DNA of 38,105 nt from Parvibacter caecicola (GTDB lineage: Bacteria > Actinomycetota > Coriobacteriia > Coriobacteriales > Eggerthellaceae), in contig NZ_QIBY01000020.1 in the NCBI RefSeq assembly GCF_003725335.1, positions 1 through 38,105 on the forward strand, written 5' to 3'. The position numbers were made by a program, and so were the translations under genes. This document shows positions 31,402-38,105 of the stretch, piece by piece (position 1 is the first letter of the stretch; the number at the start of each line of letters is the position of its first letter). The notes under the pieces are model-generated. The model had not been told where the DNA came from. It saw only the letters and a program-made list of their open reading frames with translations, and made no database searches.

Positions 31402-33578
31402 CGGCCTTCCCCGCTTTCTGCAGCCAGGGCCGCAGCCCCGCCATTGTTGCTTGTAAAATGCCCCGCCGAGCCATCGCCGCCGTTGCCACAGCCGCCTTCA
31501 GCGCCCGTGCCGCCGCCCTTCCCGGTGAAGAACCCGGCCCGCCACGTGGTGCGGCGGATGAACCCGTCGCCATACACCAGCAGCGCCGGCAAAAAGCAGG
31601 TGACCATCACCAGCGAAATGAGGGCGCCGCGCCCCAGCAAAAGCCCCAGCGACGACACCGCCGCGATGGCTGACGATAGCGCCAGCGCGAACCCGGCCGA
31701 GGCCAGGATGCCCGCCGAAACCAGCAGCGAGGGGAAGGTTTCCCCCAGCGCCGCAAACACCGCCTGCCGAGCCGGCTGGAGGCGCCGGTGGGCCAGGTAA
31801 TGGGTGGTGAGCAGAATGCCGTAGTCGATAGTGGCCCCCAACTGCACTGTGTTCACCACCAAATACCCGATGAAGTTCACCGTGGTGCCGGTGAAGTACG
31901 GAATGGCCAGGTTCACCCATATGCCGCTCTCGATGGCCAGCAACAGCACCAGCGGCAGCCCCACCGAGCGAAACGTCAACGCCACCACCAGAAAAATGGC
32001 CACAACGGCCACCACCGCCACCACCACGTTGTCCACCGACACGATGGCGCGCATGTCGTAGAGGTTGGCGGATTGGCCGGCGGTGTAAAACTCGTCGTAG
32101 TATCGGCCGGCCGCCTGTTCCACCGCCTCCACCGCGGCAAAGGCCTCGTCGCTTTCGTAGTCGGCGTCCAGGTAGGCGATGATTCGCGCATAGTGGGGCG
32201 AATAGAACTGCTCAGTGATGGCCGCATCCAAAAACTCCGGCGGAATTTCCGCCCCCACCGTGGCGGCGTAGCCCATCACACCAGTGATGTTATCCAGAGC
32301 GGCGAGGTCGTCCGAAAGCGCCGCCTCGGCTGCTACGTTGCCGCGGGACACCAGCACCACCATGGCGTTCTGACGCCCGAATTCCTCCTGCACCGCCAAC
32401 GTGTCGGCACCAGGGCGCAGGGTGGGGTCGGGCAGACTGTTCTGGTAAGTGAACACCACCGAACTCTGGGCCAGAAACGCCGGCACCACCAGCACCGCCA
32501 CCAGTGCCAGCGCCACCGGGCGCGCCTTTGCCAGCGGCCGTCCCACGTTTTTGAAGGAGGGCAGCAGCGGCCGATGGGTGGTGCGGTCGATAGCGCGGGT
32601 GAGGCACAGGGTAAGCGCCGGCAGGAACACCATCACGGTGAAGAAGGACAGCACGATGCCCTTCACCAGGTTAAGCCCCAGGTCGGCGCCGATTTGGAAC
32701 TGCATGAACGCCAGCGCCCCGAAGCCGAACAGCGTGGTGACGGCGCTGGCGGCAATGGTGGAGGCCGACGCCTTCATGGCCCGCGCCATGGCGTCTTCCA
32801 GCGTGGCCGCCGTTTTGCGCTCGGCGGCGAAAGCGTGCAGCAGGAAAATGGCGTAATCCAACGATACCGCCAGCTGCAGGATGGGGCTCACCGAATTGGT
32901 GACGAAGGAAACGCCGCCCAGGAAGAAGTTGGTGCCCATGTTGATGAGGATGGACACGCCAATGGCCCCCAGAAACAGCACCGGCTCGATCCATGAGGAA
33001 GTGGACAGCACCAGCAGCAAAACGATGACGGGCACCAGAATGGCGCAGGCCATCATCACCTGCTCGATCATGGACATCTGCATCTGGCCGGTGTCCATCG
33101 CCTCGCCGGAAACCGCGTTGCCGGCCCCTTCGGCATCCACCAAATTGCGCAGCGCGGCAATGGCGTCCGCCTCTTCCCCCTCGGTCACCGTCACCTGGAA
33201 CAGGGCGTTGCCGTTCTTGTAGTAACTCTCCACCAGCACAGGGTCTTGCGCCTCCAGCGGCACCGCCACATCGGCCACGTCGTCCAGCCACATCACGTCT
33301 TCCACACCGGGCACGGCCACAATCTGCTGCTTCAACACCAGCGCGCGGGCCACATCAACGTTGCGCACCATCACGTTGGCATTGGGGATGGACTGGGGGA
33401 ATTCCTCCTCCATCAGCTGCACCGCCGTGGTGGACTGCGCCTCAGGCGGCAGGTAGTCCACCATGTCGTAATTCACCTTCACCAGCGGCACCAGGCGCGC
33501 GCAAGCCAGCGCCACCGCTACGAACAGCACCACCACAAGGCGCCGATGCGTCAATATGCCCCGATAAACCTTCTCCAC
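31398..33578 (-). CDS. MMPL-family RND transporter
   Basis: The 726-residue protein has two halves, each with one helix, an external domain and a group of five helices, as in MMPL/RND exporters. The first half shows YDMVDYLPPEAQST, then a helix group with LQLAVSLDYAIFLLHAF, and the second half TVQLGATIDYGILLTTHYLAHR; the D-Y pairs in these are the usual proton-relay motif. Such proteins export lipids or hydrophobic compounds. I chose GTG at 33578 with AGAAGGAAA upstream; the frame extends to an ATG at 33626 with no ribosome site. The coupled lipoprotein gene follows. Confidence 0.9.
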   Translation of the reverse strand: MEKVYRGILTHRRLVVVLFVAVALACARLVPLVKVNYDMVDYLPPEAQSTTAVQLMEEEFPQSIPNANVMVRNVDVARALVLKQQIVAVPGVEDVMWLDDVADVAVPLEAQDPVLVESYYKNGNALFQVTVTEGEEADAIAALRNLVDAEGAGNAVSGEAMDTGQMQMSMIEQVMMACAILVPVIVLLLVLSTSSWIEPVLFLGAIGVSILINMGTNFFLGGVSFVTNSVSPILQLAVSLDYAIFLLHAFAAERKTAATLEDAMARAMKASASTIAASAVTTLFGFGALAFMQFQIGADLGLNLVKGIVLSFFTVMVFLPALTLCLTRAIDRTTHRPLLPSFKNVGRPLAKARPVALALVAVLVVPAFLAQSSVVFTYQNSLPDPTLRPGADTLAVQEEFGRQNAMVVLVSRGNVAAEAALSDDLAALDNITGVMGYAATVGAEIPPEFLDAAITEQFYSPHYARIIAYLDADYESDEAFAAVEAVEQAAGRYYDEFYTAGQSANLYDMRAIVSVDNVVVAVVAVVAIFLVVALTFRSVGLPLVLLLAIESGIWVNLAIPYFTGTTVNFIGYLVVNTVQLGATIDYGILLTTHYLAHRRLQPARQAVFAALGETFPSLLVSAGILASAGFALALSSAIAAVSSLGLLLGRGALISLVMVTCFLPALLVYGDGFIRRTTWRAGFFTGKGGGTGAEGGCGNGGDGSAGHFTSNNGGAAALAAESGEGR

Positions 33579-33692
33579 TGGTTTCCTTCTGAGTTCAGCG
33601 TGAATTAGTACGATACCATGGTGCACCCCTGCAGCGCCTGCGCTTCACAGCATGTCCAGGATGCAAAGAGGCCAATCAAGCTGGCCAGAAAA

Positions 33693-33717
33693 CAAAACGA
33701 CCGCCAGGGTGGCGGTC
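33693..33717 (-). terminator. Terminator after tRNA-Arg
   Basis: GACCGCCA/TGGCGGTC (33699-33706 with 33710-33717), then GTTTTG on the - strand. Confidence 0.7.
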
Positions 33718-33729
33718 GGAGAATTTAAG

Positions 33730-33806
33730 TGGTGCGCCGTGAGGGATTCGAACCCCCGACGTACTGATTCGTAGTCAGTCCCTCTATCCAGCTGAGGTAA
33801 CGGCGC
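33730..33806 (-). tRNA. tRNA-Arg(ACG), CCA encoded
   Basis: Acceptor GCGCCGT pairs with ACGGCGC, with discriminator A and an encoded CCA. The anticodon loop CTACGAA gives ACG, whose A34 is the target of TadA (gene at 18513). D and T arms are normal; no long variable arm. Confidence 0.95.
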
Positions 33807-33826
33807 ATTTCAAAACAGCAAAGGAT

Positions 33827-33854
33827 ATATTACCCAGTTCTGAGCAGATGTCAA
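33827..33854 (-). promoter_or_regulatory. Promoter of tRNA-Arg(ACG)
   Basis: On the - strand, a consensus TTGACA, 16 nt, then TAATAT, just upstream of the tRNA 5' end. Confidence 0.75.
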
Positions 33855-34066
33855 CGCATAATTCCCAAATTTTGGGGAATTTCTCTCGCAAAGGGGCCCA
33901 GCCGCCGCCTGCGGCCGGGCCCGGAGGGAGGGAACTTAATAAGGGCGGGGGAATACCGGCTTTCTCGCTCTGACGTGCTCTCTCAATTCAACTTTTGGAA
34001 ACCCGGTGTTGCCCCGCCCCTTATCATGACGCCTATCATGGCACCCGATCTTCATCCAAGAGCAGC
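33855..34066. other. Gene-free stretch between tRNA-Arg and folD
   Basis: It contains a small AT-rich inverted repeat (ATTCCC/GGGAAT, around 33863-33882) and a GC-rich stretch with GGGCCCAGCC and GGCCGGGCCC-type arms near 33896-33920. No gene is supported. Confidence 0.4.
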
Positions 34067-34915
34067 CTAGCTTTGGGCTGCGGCGGCTTGGGCTACGTGG
34101 CGCATCAGCACGGCGGTAGTTACCGAGCCCACGCCGCGGGGCACCGGCGTGATAGCCGCCACCACCGGCTCAGCGGCATCGAAGTCCACGTCCCCGCACA
34201 AGTTACCCTCTTCGTCCACATTGATGCCCACGTCCAGCACCACCTGACCGGTGGCGAAATGCTCCAGACTGTAGGCGCGGGGACGACCAGTGGCATACAC
34301 CACCACATCGGCGGCACGGCACACCGCCGGCAGATCCGCGCTGCGGGAGTGGCACAGGGTGACGGTGGCGTTCTTCGCCAGCAGCAGCATGGCAACCGGC
34401 TTGCCGATCACCAGACTGCGACCCACCACCGCCACGTCCTTCCCTTCTACATCGATGCCATAGTGGCCCAGGATCTCCACGCAAGCCTGCGCGGTGCACG
34501 GAGGGAATCCCACGCCCGTGCCCATGAACACGCCGGCCAGCGAACCGACAGTGATGCCGTCCACGTCCTTCGCGGGGCTGAGGGCGTTGCAGGCTGCCGT
34601 CTCGTCGATGCCCTTCGGCAGCGGGCGGAACATGAGACAGCCGTGGATGGAGTCGTCAGCGTTCACCTGGGCGATGGCCTCCATGAGGGCCGCCTGGGGA
34701 GCGTCTTCCGACAGCAGGAACTTCCGCACGGCAATGCCCAGCGATTCGGCCCGCTTGCAGGCACCGCGCTCATAGGAGAGGTCGTCGGGGCGCTCCCCCA
34801 TCCGGATTATGGCCAGCGTCGGCTGCACGCCGCGGGCCCGCAGCCGTTCCACCTGCGCCTTTGTATCTTCGGAGAGGGCATCTCCCACCGGCTTTCCCAA
34901 AAGCAAATCCGCCAT
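34067..34915 (-). CDS. folD: Bifunctional methylenetetrahydrofolate dehydrogenase/methenyl-THF cyclohydrolase
   Basis: The 282-residue enzyme interconverts methylene-, methenyl- and formyl-tetrahydrofolate with NAD(P). DDLSYERGACKRAESLGI holds the catalytic Tyr and Lys pair. PLPKGID, PAKDVDGI (D-V-D-G), VVGRSLVIGKPVAMLLL for cofactor binding, and DVGIN and PVPRGVGSVT near the end are all conserved. The start ATG at 34915 follows AAAGGATGAG. The upstream gene on the same strand, fchA, catalyses the cyclohydrolase step too, so the pair belongs to one-carbon metabolism. A periodic hairpin array lies between the two genes. Confidence 0.93.
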   Translation of the reverse strand: MADLLLGKPVGDALSEDTKAQVERLRARGVQPTLAIIRMGERPDDLSYERGACKRAESLGIAVRKFLLSEDAPQAALMEAIAQVNADDSIHGCLMFRPLPKGIDETAACNALSPAKDVDGITVGSLAGVFMGTGVGFPPCTAQACVEILGHYGIDVEGKDVAVVGRSLVIGKPVAMLLLAKNATVTLCHSRSADLPAVCRAADVVVYATGRPRAYSLEHFATGQVVLDVGINVDEEGNLCGDVDFDAAEPVVAAITPVPRGVGSVTTAVLMRHVAQAAAAQS

Positions 34916-35061
34916 TGCTCATCCTTTCTTCTGCAGGTTTCCCGCTGGCCTCCCGCCGGTCTTTGGCTTTCCGCGGCCGCCCCGCGTCGCCAGGCTGTCC
35001 GGCCCTCCGCGCGCATCTTGCCCCGCGGCCGCTCCTCGCCCCGCCCTTCCGCATCGGCATG

Positions 35062-35262
35062 TTTTGCCACATCCTCGTTTTTACGACAGCTGCTGTCACG
35101 GAAATGAGGATATGGCAAAAATTCAGCTGGAAAATTGCCACATCCTCTTGTTTTGTGCGAATTCTGCACCGAATGCGAGGATATGGCAAAAACGGGGGCC
35201 CAGAATTGCCATATCCTCGAAAACGTGACATGGGCCGTCAAAAAAACGAGGATGTGGCAAAA
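35062..35262. repeat. Three tandem 59-nt hairpin elements on a 71-nt period
   Basis: Units start at 35062, 35133 and 35204. Each has a 15-nt left arm, TTTTGCCACATCCTC or near variants, a 29-nt loop, and a 15-nt right arm, GAGGATATGGCAAAA or near variants, starting exactly 44 nt later. The 12-nt spacers between units and the loops differ in sequence. Each loop holds a smaller inverted repeat: GACAG/CTGTC, GTGC/GCAC, TGAC/GTCA. The geometry is conserved while sequence inside is not. Confidence 0.9.
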
Positions 35263-35285
35263 ACGGGGACTGGCCCGCCCTGCGT

Positions 35286-35894
35286 CTACAGGCAACTCAC
35301 CACGTACTGGTACACCGCATCGGCTTGGCGGCACCCGTCCGCCAACAGCTGATCCATCTGAGCGCGGTAAGTGGCGACGGCATCGGCGTTGGCTATCGAG
35401 TCCACATTGATCAGCACGCTGAGGGCCGCCCCCTGCAGCGCCGCCTTCGCGAACACCGCCGCCGCGCCCGCATCCGAGCAGGCCATGCGGCTGCCGTTGC
35501 GGGCCATGAAGTCTATTTCCGAAAGAGTGGCGGCGCACTGGGCCATGATCTCCAGCGGCACCTCGGTGGCATCCACCAGGGCCGCCTGCAACGCCGCCTG
35601 CTTGGTCTCTTGCTGCTGGGGCGTTTCCTTGGGCATGCGATAGGCGGCCGCCAGCGGGGCGAAGGCAGCGGCATCGGCGGCCACCAGGGCCAGCAGCCGC
35701 TGCCGCGATTGGGCCAGCCGCTGCAGCGACGCTTCCACCTGCGGCTCTACGGCCGCGTAGGTTTTTTTCCCAACGGTGAGGTTGCCCACCATACTGGCCA
35801 GAGCCGTGGCCAACGCGCCGCAGTAAGCCGAAGCCCCACCGCCGCCGGGCGTGGGCGCCGCCGACGCCAACTCGTCGATAAAAGTAGTGTCCAT
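35286..35894 (-). CDS. fchA: Cyclodeaminase/methenyl-THF cyclohydrolase family protein
   Basis: The 202-residue, mainly helical protein has the N-terminal motif PTPGGGGASAYCGALATALASMV (in part), the signature of the formiminotransferase-cyclodeaminase/FchA family. Later blocks LVAADAAAF and GSRMACSDAGAAAVFAKAAL also match. FchA hydrolyses methenyl-THF to formyl-THF; related domains deaminate formimino-THF in histidine breakdown. With folD next and no hut genes, the cyclohydrolase role is likelier. The start ATG at 35894 follows GGGGAGGAG. The gap to folD is 370 nt, long for an operon pair, and holds the hairpin array. Confidence 0.85.
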   Translation of the reverse strand: MDTTFIDELASAAPTPGGGGASAYCGALATALASMVGNLTVGKKTYAAVEPQVEASLQRLAQSRQRLLALVAADAAAFAPLAAAYRMPKETPQQQETKQAALQAALVDATEVPLEIMAQCAATLSEIDFMARNGSRMACSDAGAAAVFAKAALQGAALSVLINVDSIANADAVATYRAQMDQLLADGCRQADAVYQYVVSCL

Positions 35895-36033
35895 GGCGCT
35901 CCTCCCCTTGGGCCGGGCTTCGTAAGCCGCATATGCCAGCCGCGTTTAGCCTGCCAAAATCAAAGATGTCAGTTTACCGCAGCATATTGCGGCCTCCGGG
36001 TCGCCGTTCCCAAAGAGCGCGAGAAGCGGCGCA

Positions 36034-36442
36034 TGGCGAGAATTGCCGCCTAGTTCCGCCAGAGGGGCGGCGCAGCTCGGAATTCCGGGGCTTTTTGCCA
36101 CCGGGGCCGTGAGCCTGGCAGAAATAGCCGCCTAGTTCCGCCACGCCTCGGGGCTTCGGCGGGTTTCGCCGCGCCCGTGGCGGGATTAGGCCCCTAGTTC
36201 CGCCAGAGGGGCGGCGCGGCTCGGAATTCCGGGCGCTTTTGCCAGAAAAGGCTCGGAATTGGAGGGGGTTTTGCCGGCGGCGGGGGCGTTTGGCGGGAAT
36301 TGCCGCCTAGTTCCGCCAGAGGGGGCGCCCGCGAGGCCCTTCCTGGGCCGGGTGGCGGAAATAGGCCCCTAGTTCCGCCACGCCTCGGGGCTTCGGCGGG
36401 TTCCGCCGCGCCCGTGGCAGAAATAGCCGCCTAGTTCCGCCA
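36034..36442. repeat. REP-like array: six 28-nt near-palindromes
   Basis: Units lie at 36034, 36116, 36178, 36291, 36353 and 36415, each 28 nt. The outer arms are TGGCGGAA and TTCCGCCA with a CTAG near the centre; in the best copy only one pair is mismatched. Start-to-start distances are 82, 62, 113, 62 and 62 nt. The 34-nt linkers after units 2 and 5 differ by one base, while the linker after unit 4 is unrelated. This mosaic resembles BIME arrays in other bacteria. No gene is supported from 35895 to 36460. Confidence 0.85.
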
Positions 36443-36456
36443 GCGGAACTAGGCGG
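36427..36456 (-). terminator. 14-bp perfect hairpin after the NlpC/P60 gene
   Basis: CCGCCTAGTTCCGC and its complement (36427-36440 with 36443-36456), 2-nt loop, just after the stop codon. It includes most of the last REP-like unit. On the - strand CTATTTCTG follows, so termination is possible but not certain. Confidence 0.5.
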
Positions 36457-36460
36457 GGCG

Positions 36461-37228
36461 TTACAGGTTCAGGCGTTTAGCGAAAGAAGGGGTGTAGCTT
36501 TCCAGGGTTTGCACCTTCACGGATTGGCCGGGGCGCGGCGCGTGCACGTATTGGCCGTCGCCGATGTAGATAGCCACGTGGTACACCCCCGATCCGGAGC
36601 CCCAAAACAGCAGGTCGCCGGCGCGCAGATCGGCGAAGGAAATGCTTTCGCCCTCACCGGACTGACCGGCGGCCGTGCGGGGCATTTCGTAGCCGTACAC
36701 CTGGGCCACGCAGTACTTCACCAGCCCCGAGCAGTCGAACCCGCCCGGCGCGGCGCCTCCGCTCACGTAAGCGGTGCCCACCTGGGCCAACGCGGTATCC
36801 ACAAACTGCTGGCGCACCGCGGCCGCCTCGGCCTCGCGGCGCTCTTCCTCGGCAATGCGGGCGTGCTCCTCCTGAGCCGCCTTCACGCCAGCCTCAACGC
36901 GGGCCAGCTCAATCTCTTTGGCTTTCTGGCGCTCTTGCTCGGCAGCAATGTTCTCAATGGAAACGGACATCTCGCCAATGGAATCTACATAGGGCGAAAC
37001 CTCCGAAAAATGCTTGGTGATCTCGGCGGCCGCTTGGATGGCGGAACGGCCGTCGATCTGAGCTGCCGAAACATCAGCGGCTGAAGGGGCCAGCGCGTCT
37101 GCGGCGTCGGGCACCAGCGCGGAATCGGCGTGGGCCAGTGACGGGGCGGCCATGAGAAGGATGCCGGAGAGGACGGCAGCCACGCCAGCGCGGCGCAGCA
37201 AAGCGGATGCGGAATTTGAATACCTCAA
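36461..37228 (-). CDS. Secreted NlpC/P60 peptidoglycan hydrolase
   Basis: The 255-residue protein has a signal peptide (about residues 1-35, cut near AHA-DS), a helical charged region from about 85 to 140 (coiled coil), and a C-terminal NlpC/P60 domain. Catalytic Cys166 is in GGFDCSGLVKY, His217 in YHVAIYIG, and His229 in YVHAP. The family cuts peptide bonds in peptidoglycan, often between D-Glu and the third residue. The start is TTG at 37228 with AAAGG 6 nt upstream. The gene stands alone, with the REP-like array after it and a repeat-rich gap before it. Confidence 0.9.
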   Translation of the reverse strand: MRYSNSASALLRRAGVAAVLSGILLMAAPSLAHADSALVPDAADALAPSAADVSAAQIDGRSAIQAAAEITKHFSEVSPYVDSIGEMSVSIENIAAEQERQKAKEIELARVEAGVKAAQEEHARIAEEERREAEAAAVRQQFVDTALAQVGTAYVSGGAAPGGFDCSGLVKYCVAQVYGYEMPRTAAGQSGEGESISFADLRAGDLLFWGSGSGVYHVAIYIGDGQYVHAPRPGQSVKVQTLESYTPSFAKRLNL

Positions 37229-37890
37229 GCGAAACCTTTCGTTGGGGCGGCGGAGGGGCGCCGGCCAGCATCAGTGCAGTCGCTTGGCGAAGATGCGCAG
37301 GGGCAACCGAGGCAAGCCGGCCACGGGGCCAGGCAACTGGGGCGAGCCGGCCACGGGGCCAGGCAACCACCGGGCAGCAACCGGGGGAGCCGGCCGCTTG
37401 AACGGGCCGGACGCCGGGGCGCAACGCCGGGCAACCACTCGGGAATGCCAGCCGCCGGAGAAGCCGCTTCAGGCTTCACGCCAGCTCGCAGAGAGCAACC
37501 GGGCCACTCACCTGCGCAATCTCCGCTGCCCTCACCGCTTTGGCTCAGCAGAGCCGCCGCAGGACCGCACAGCAGACGGCGCAAAAAGCTATCAACCGGT
37601 TATGGAACGGTTATGGATTGCCGCGTTTTTCACAGCATGTGCGCCGATCCTCCACGGGGCCTGCGCACCCCTTACATGGCTTTTGCGCAGCTCCGCCATG
37701 GGCAGCCACAACGCAGCACCGTCACAGCCCCAGTTCAGCAGCGCTTTTCCGCCTCCGCTCAACCACGCCCCACCTGCCAAACGGCCTTCAGCCTACTTAA
37801 GATTTCTCAAGAAACGCGGGATTCTCCCCGCACAGCTACCGCGCAACAGGGAAAATAGCAACCAGCAAATGCCCCAACCTCAAGGATTCC
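37229..37890. other. Gene-free stretch with a 30-nt tandem repeat
   Basis: A 23-nt word (AGCCGGCCACGGGGCC followed by AGGCAAC) occurs at 37315-37337 and again at 37345-37367, period 30, with a partial third at about 37388. Frames across this stretch are open but arginine/proline-rich with no ribosome site, as expected of GC-rich non-coding DNA. ACCGGTTATGG and AACGGTTATGG lie together near 37591-37614. Confidence 0.45.
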
Positions 37891-38105
37891 ATGAGCCCCA
37901 CCAACCCACGCCCCACAACCAGAGCGGTTCAGCACCAGCCTCAGGCTGCTGCAGGCCAACCCCAACCCCACGTTGCCGCGGCCCAGAGCCCTAGCCCGCA
38001 CACCGCCGGGGGCCGACCCAATGCCCCCGCAGGCCAGAGCCAACCCAGCGCCCTCGCGAGCCAGCTCCCGGGCCCCCACCCTGCATCCGCCGCGGCCTCG
38101 CGCCC
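37891..38105 (+). CDS. Start of a Pro/Gln/Ala-rich protein (partial)
   Basis: ATG at 37891 follows AAGGA by 4 nt and the frame stays open to the window edge, giving 71 residues. The sequence (MSPTNPRPTTRAVQHQPQAA and on) is low-complexity, rich in Pro, Gln, Ala and Ser. Such disordered starts are common in actinobacterial membrane or cell-envelope proteins, but the rest is out of view. The ribosome site supports it; composition alone would not. Confidence 0.4.
   Translation, partial: MSPTNPRPTTRAVQHQPQAAAGQPQPHVAAAQSPSPHTAGGRPNAPAGQSQPSALASQLPGPHPASAAASR

Noticed and set aside
35062-35262. CRISPR-like regular repeats
   Set aside because: The repeats are inverted pairs with only three units, the spacers are 12 nt, and no cas genes are near. 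The hairpin geometry explains the regularity.
36034-36442. CRISPR array before the NlpC/P60 gene
   Set aside because: Units are near-palindromes, intervals vary from 62 to 113 nt, and two linkers are almost identical. A REP-like mosaic fits better.
37152-37994. 280-codon + strand frame near the window end
   Set aside because: It begins inside the NlpC/P60 gene on the other strand, has no ribosome site and is made of Arg/Pro/Ser low-complexity sequence.

Overview
The window is high-GC DNA with Tat-dependent molybdopterin oxidoreductases, a multi-pass membrane LuxR regulator, an NlpC/P60 protein and scattered GC-rich palindromic repeats. This gene mix fits a gut Coriobacteriia (Actinomycetota), most likely an Eggerthellaceae member such as the Adlercreutzia/Eggerthella/Gordonibacter group. 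The genus cannot be fixed from the sequence alone.

Layout. 1-1757: the end of galT and all of galK (Leloir pathway, + strand), followed by a 1.1-kb non-coding block with two related palindromic repeats, a hairpin-dense stretch and long C/G runs. 2905-9383: a leftward anaerobic respiration locus made of a Tat-exported molybdoenzyme, a four-cluster ferredoxin subunit, a 10-TM NrfD/PsrC subunit, a small membrane protein with CX4CX4CH motifs, a DUF4405-like cytochrome b and a TorD-type chaperone. 9628-12253: a second leftward unit (8-TM NrfD-like protein, slipin, GntR regulator). Its promoter region shares an ATTGTC-N12-GACAAT site with the molybdoenzyme operon. 12676-19223: aroK-like kinase, EamA permease, a 5-TM protein, tRNA-Ser(GCT), a FIST sensor plus aldehyde dehydrogenase operon, tRNA-Ser(TGA) and tadA. 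19310-20595: a 28-residue membrane peptide gene and ispE. 20791-27092: a LuxR regulator interrupted by a C10 tract, an ECF S-like membrane protein, and a dmsABC-like operon. 27314-33578: a small membrane protein, citrate synthase, and an MMPL/RND transporter with a lipoprotein partner. 33730-38105: tRNA-Arg(ACG), folD and fchA separated by a strictly periodic hairpin array, a REP-like array, an NlpC/P60 hydrolase, and the start of a Pro/Gln-rich protein.

How the parts work together. The two molybdoenzyme loci should pass electrons from menaquinol through NrfD/DmsC-type membrane subunits and ferredoxin subunits to exported catalytic subunits. Only one chaperone gene is present. The second locus appears to be controlled by the adjacent LuxR regulator. 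In this sequence that regulator is out of frame by one C in a C10 run, so it looks like an ON/OFF contingency switch. A 14-nt motif upstream of both downstream units is the obvious candidate target.

The most unusual feature of the window is its density of palindromic elements. At least five unrelated families occur, including three tandem 59-nt hairpins on an exact 71-nt period, six 28-nt near-palindromes partly on a 62-nt period, and a 31-nt repeat that has become protein-coding sequence inside galK.
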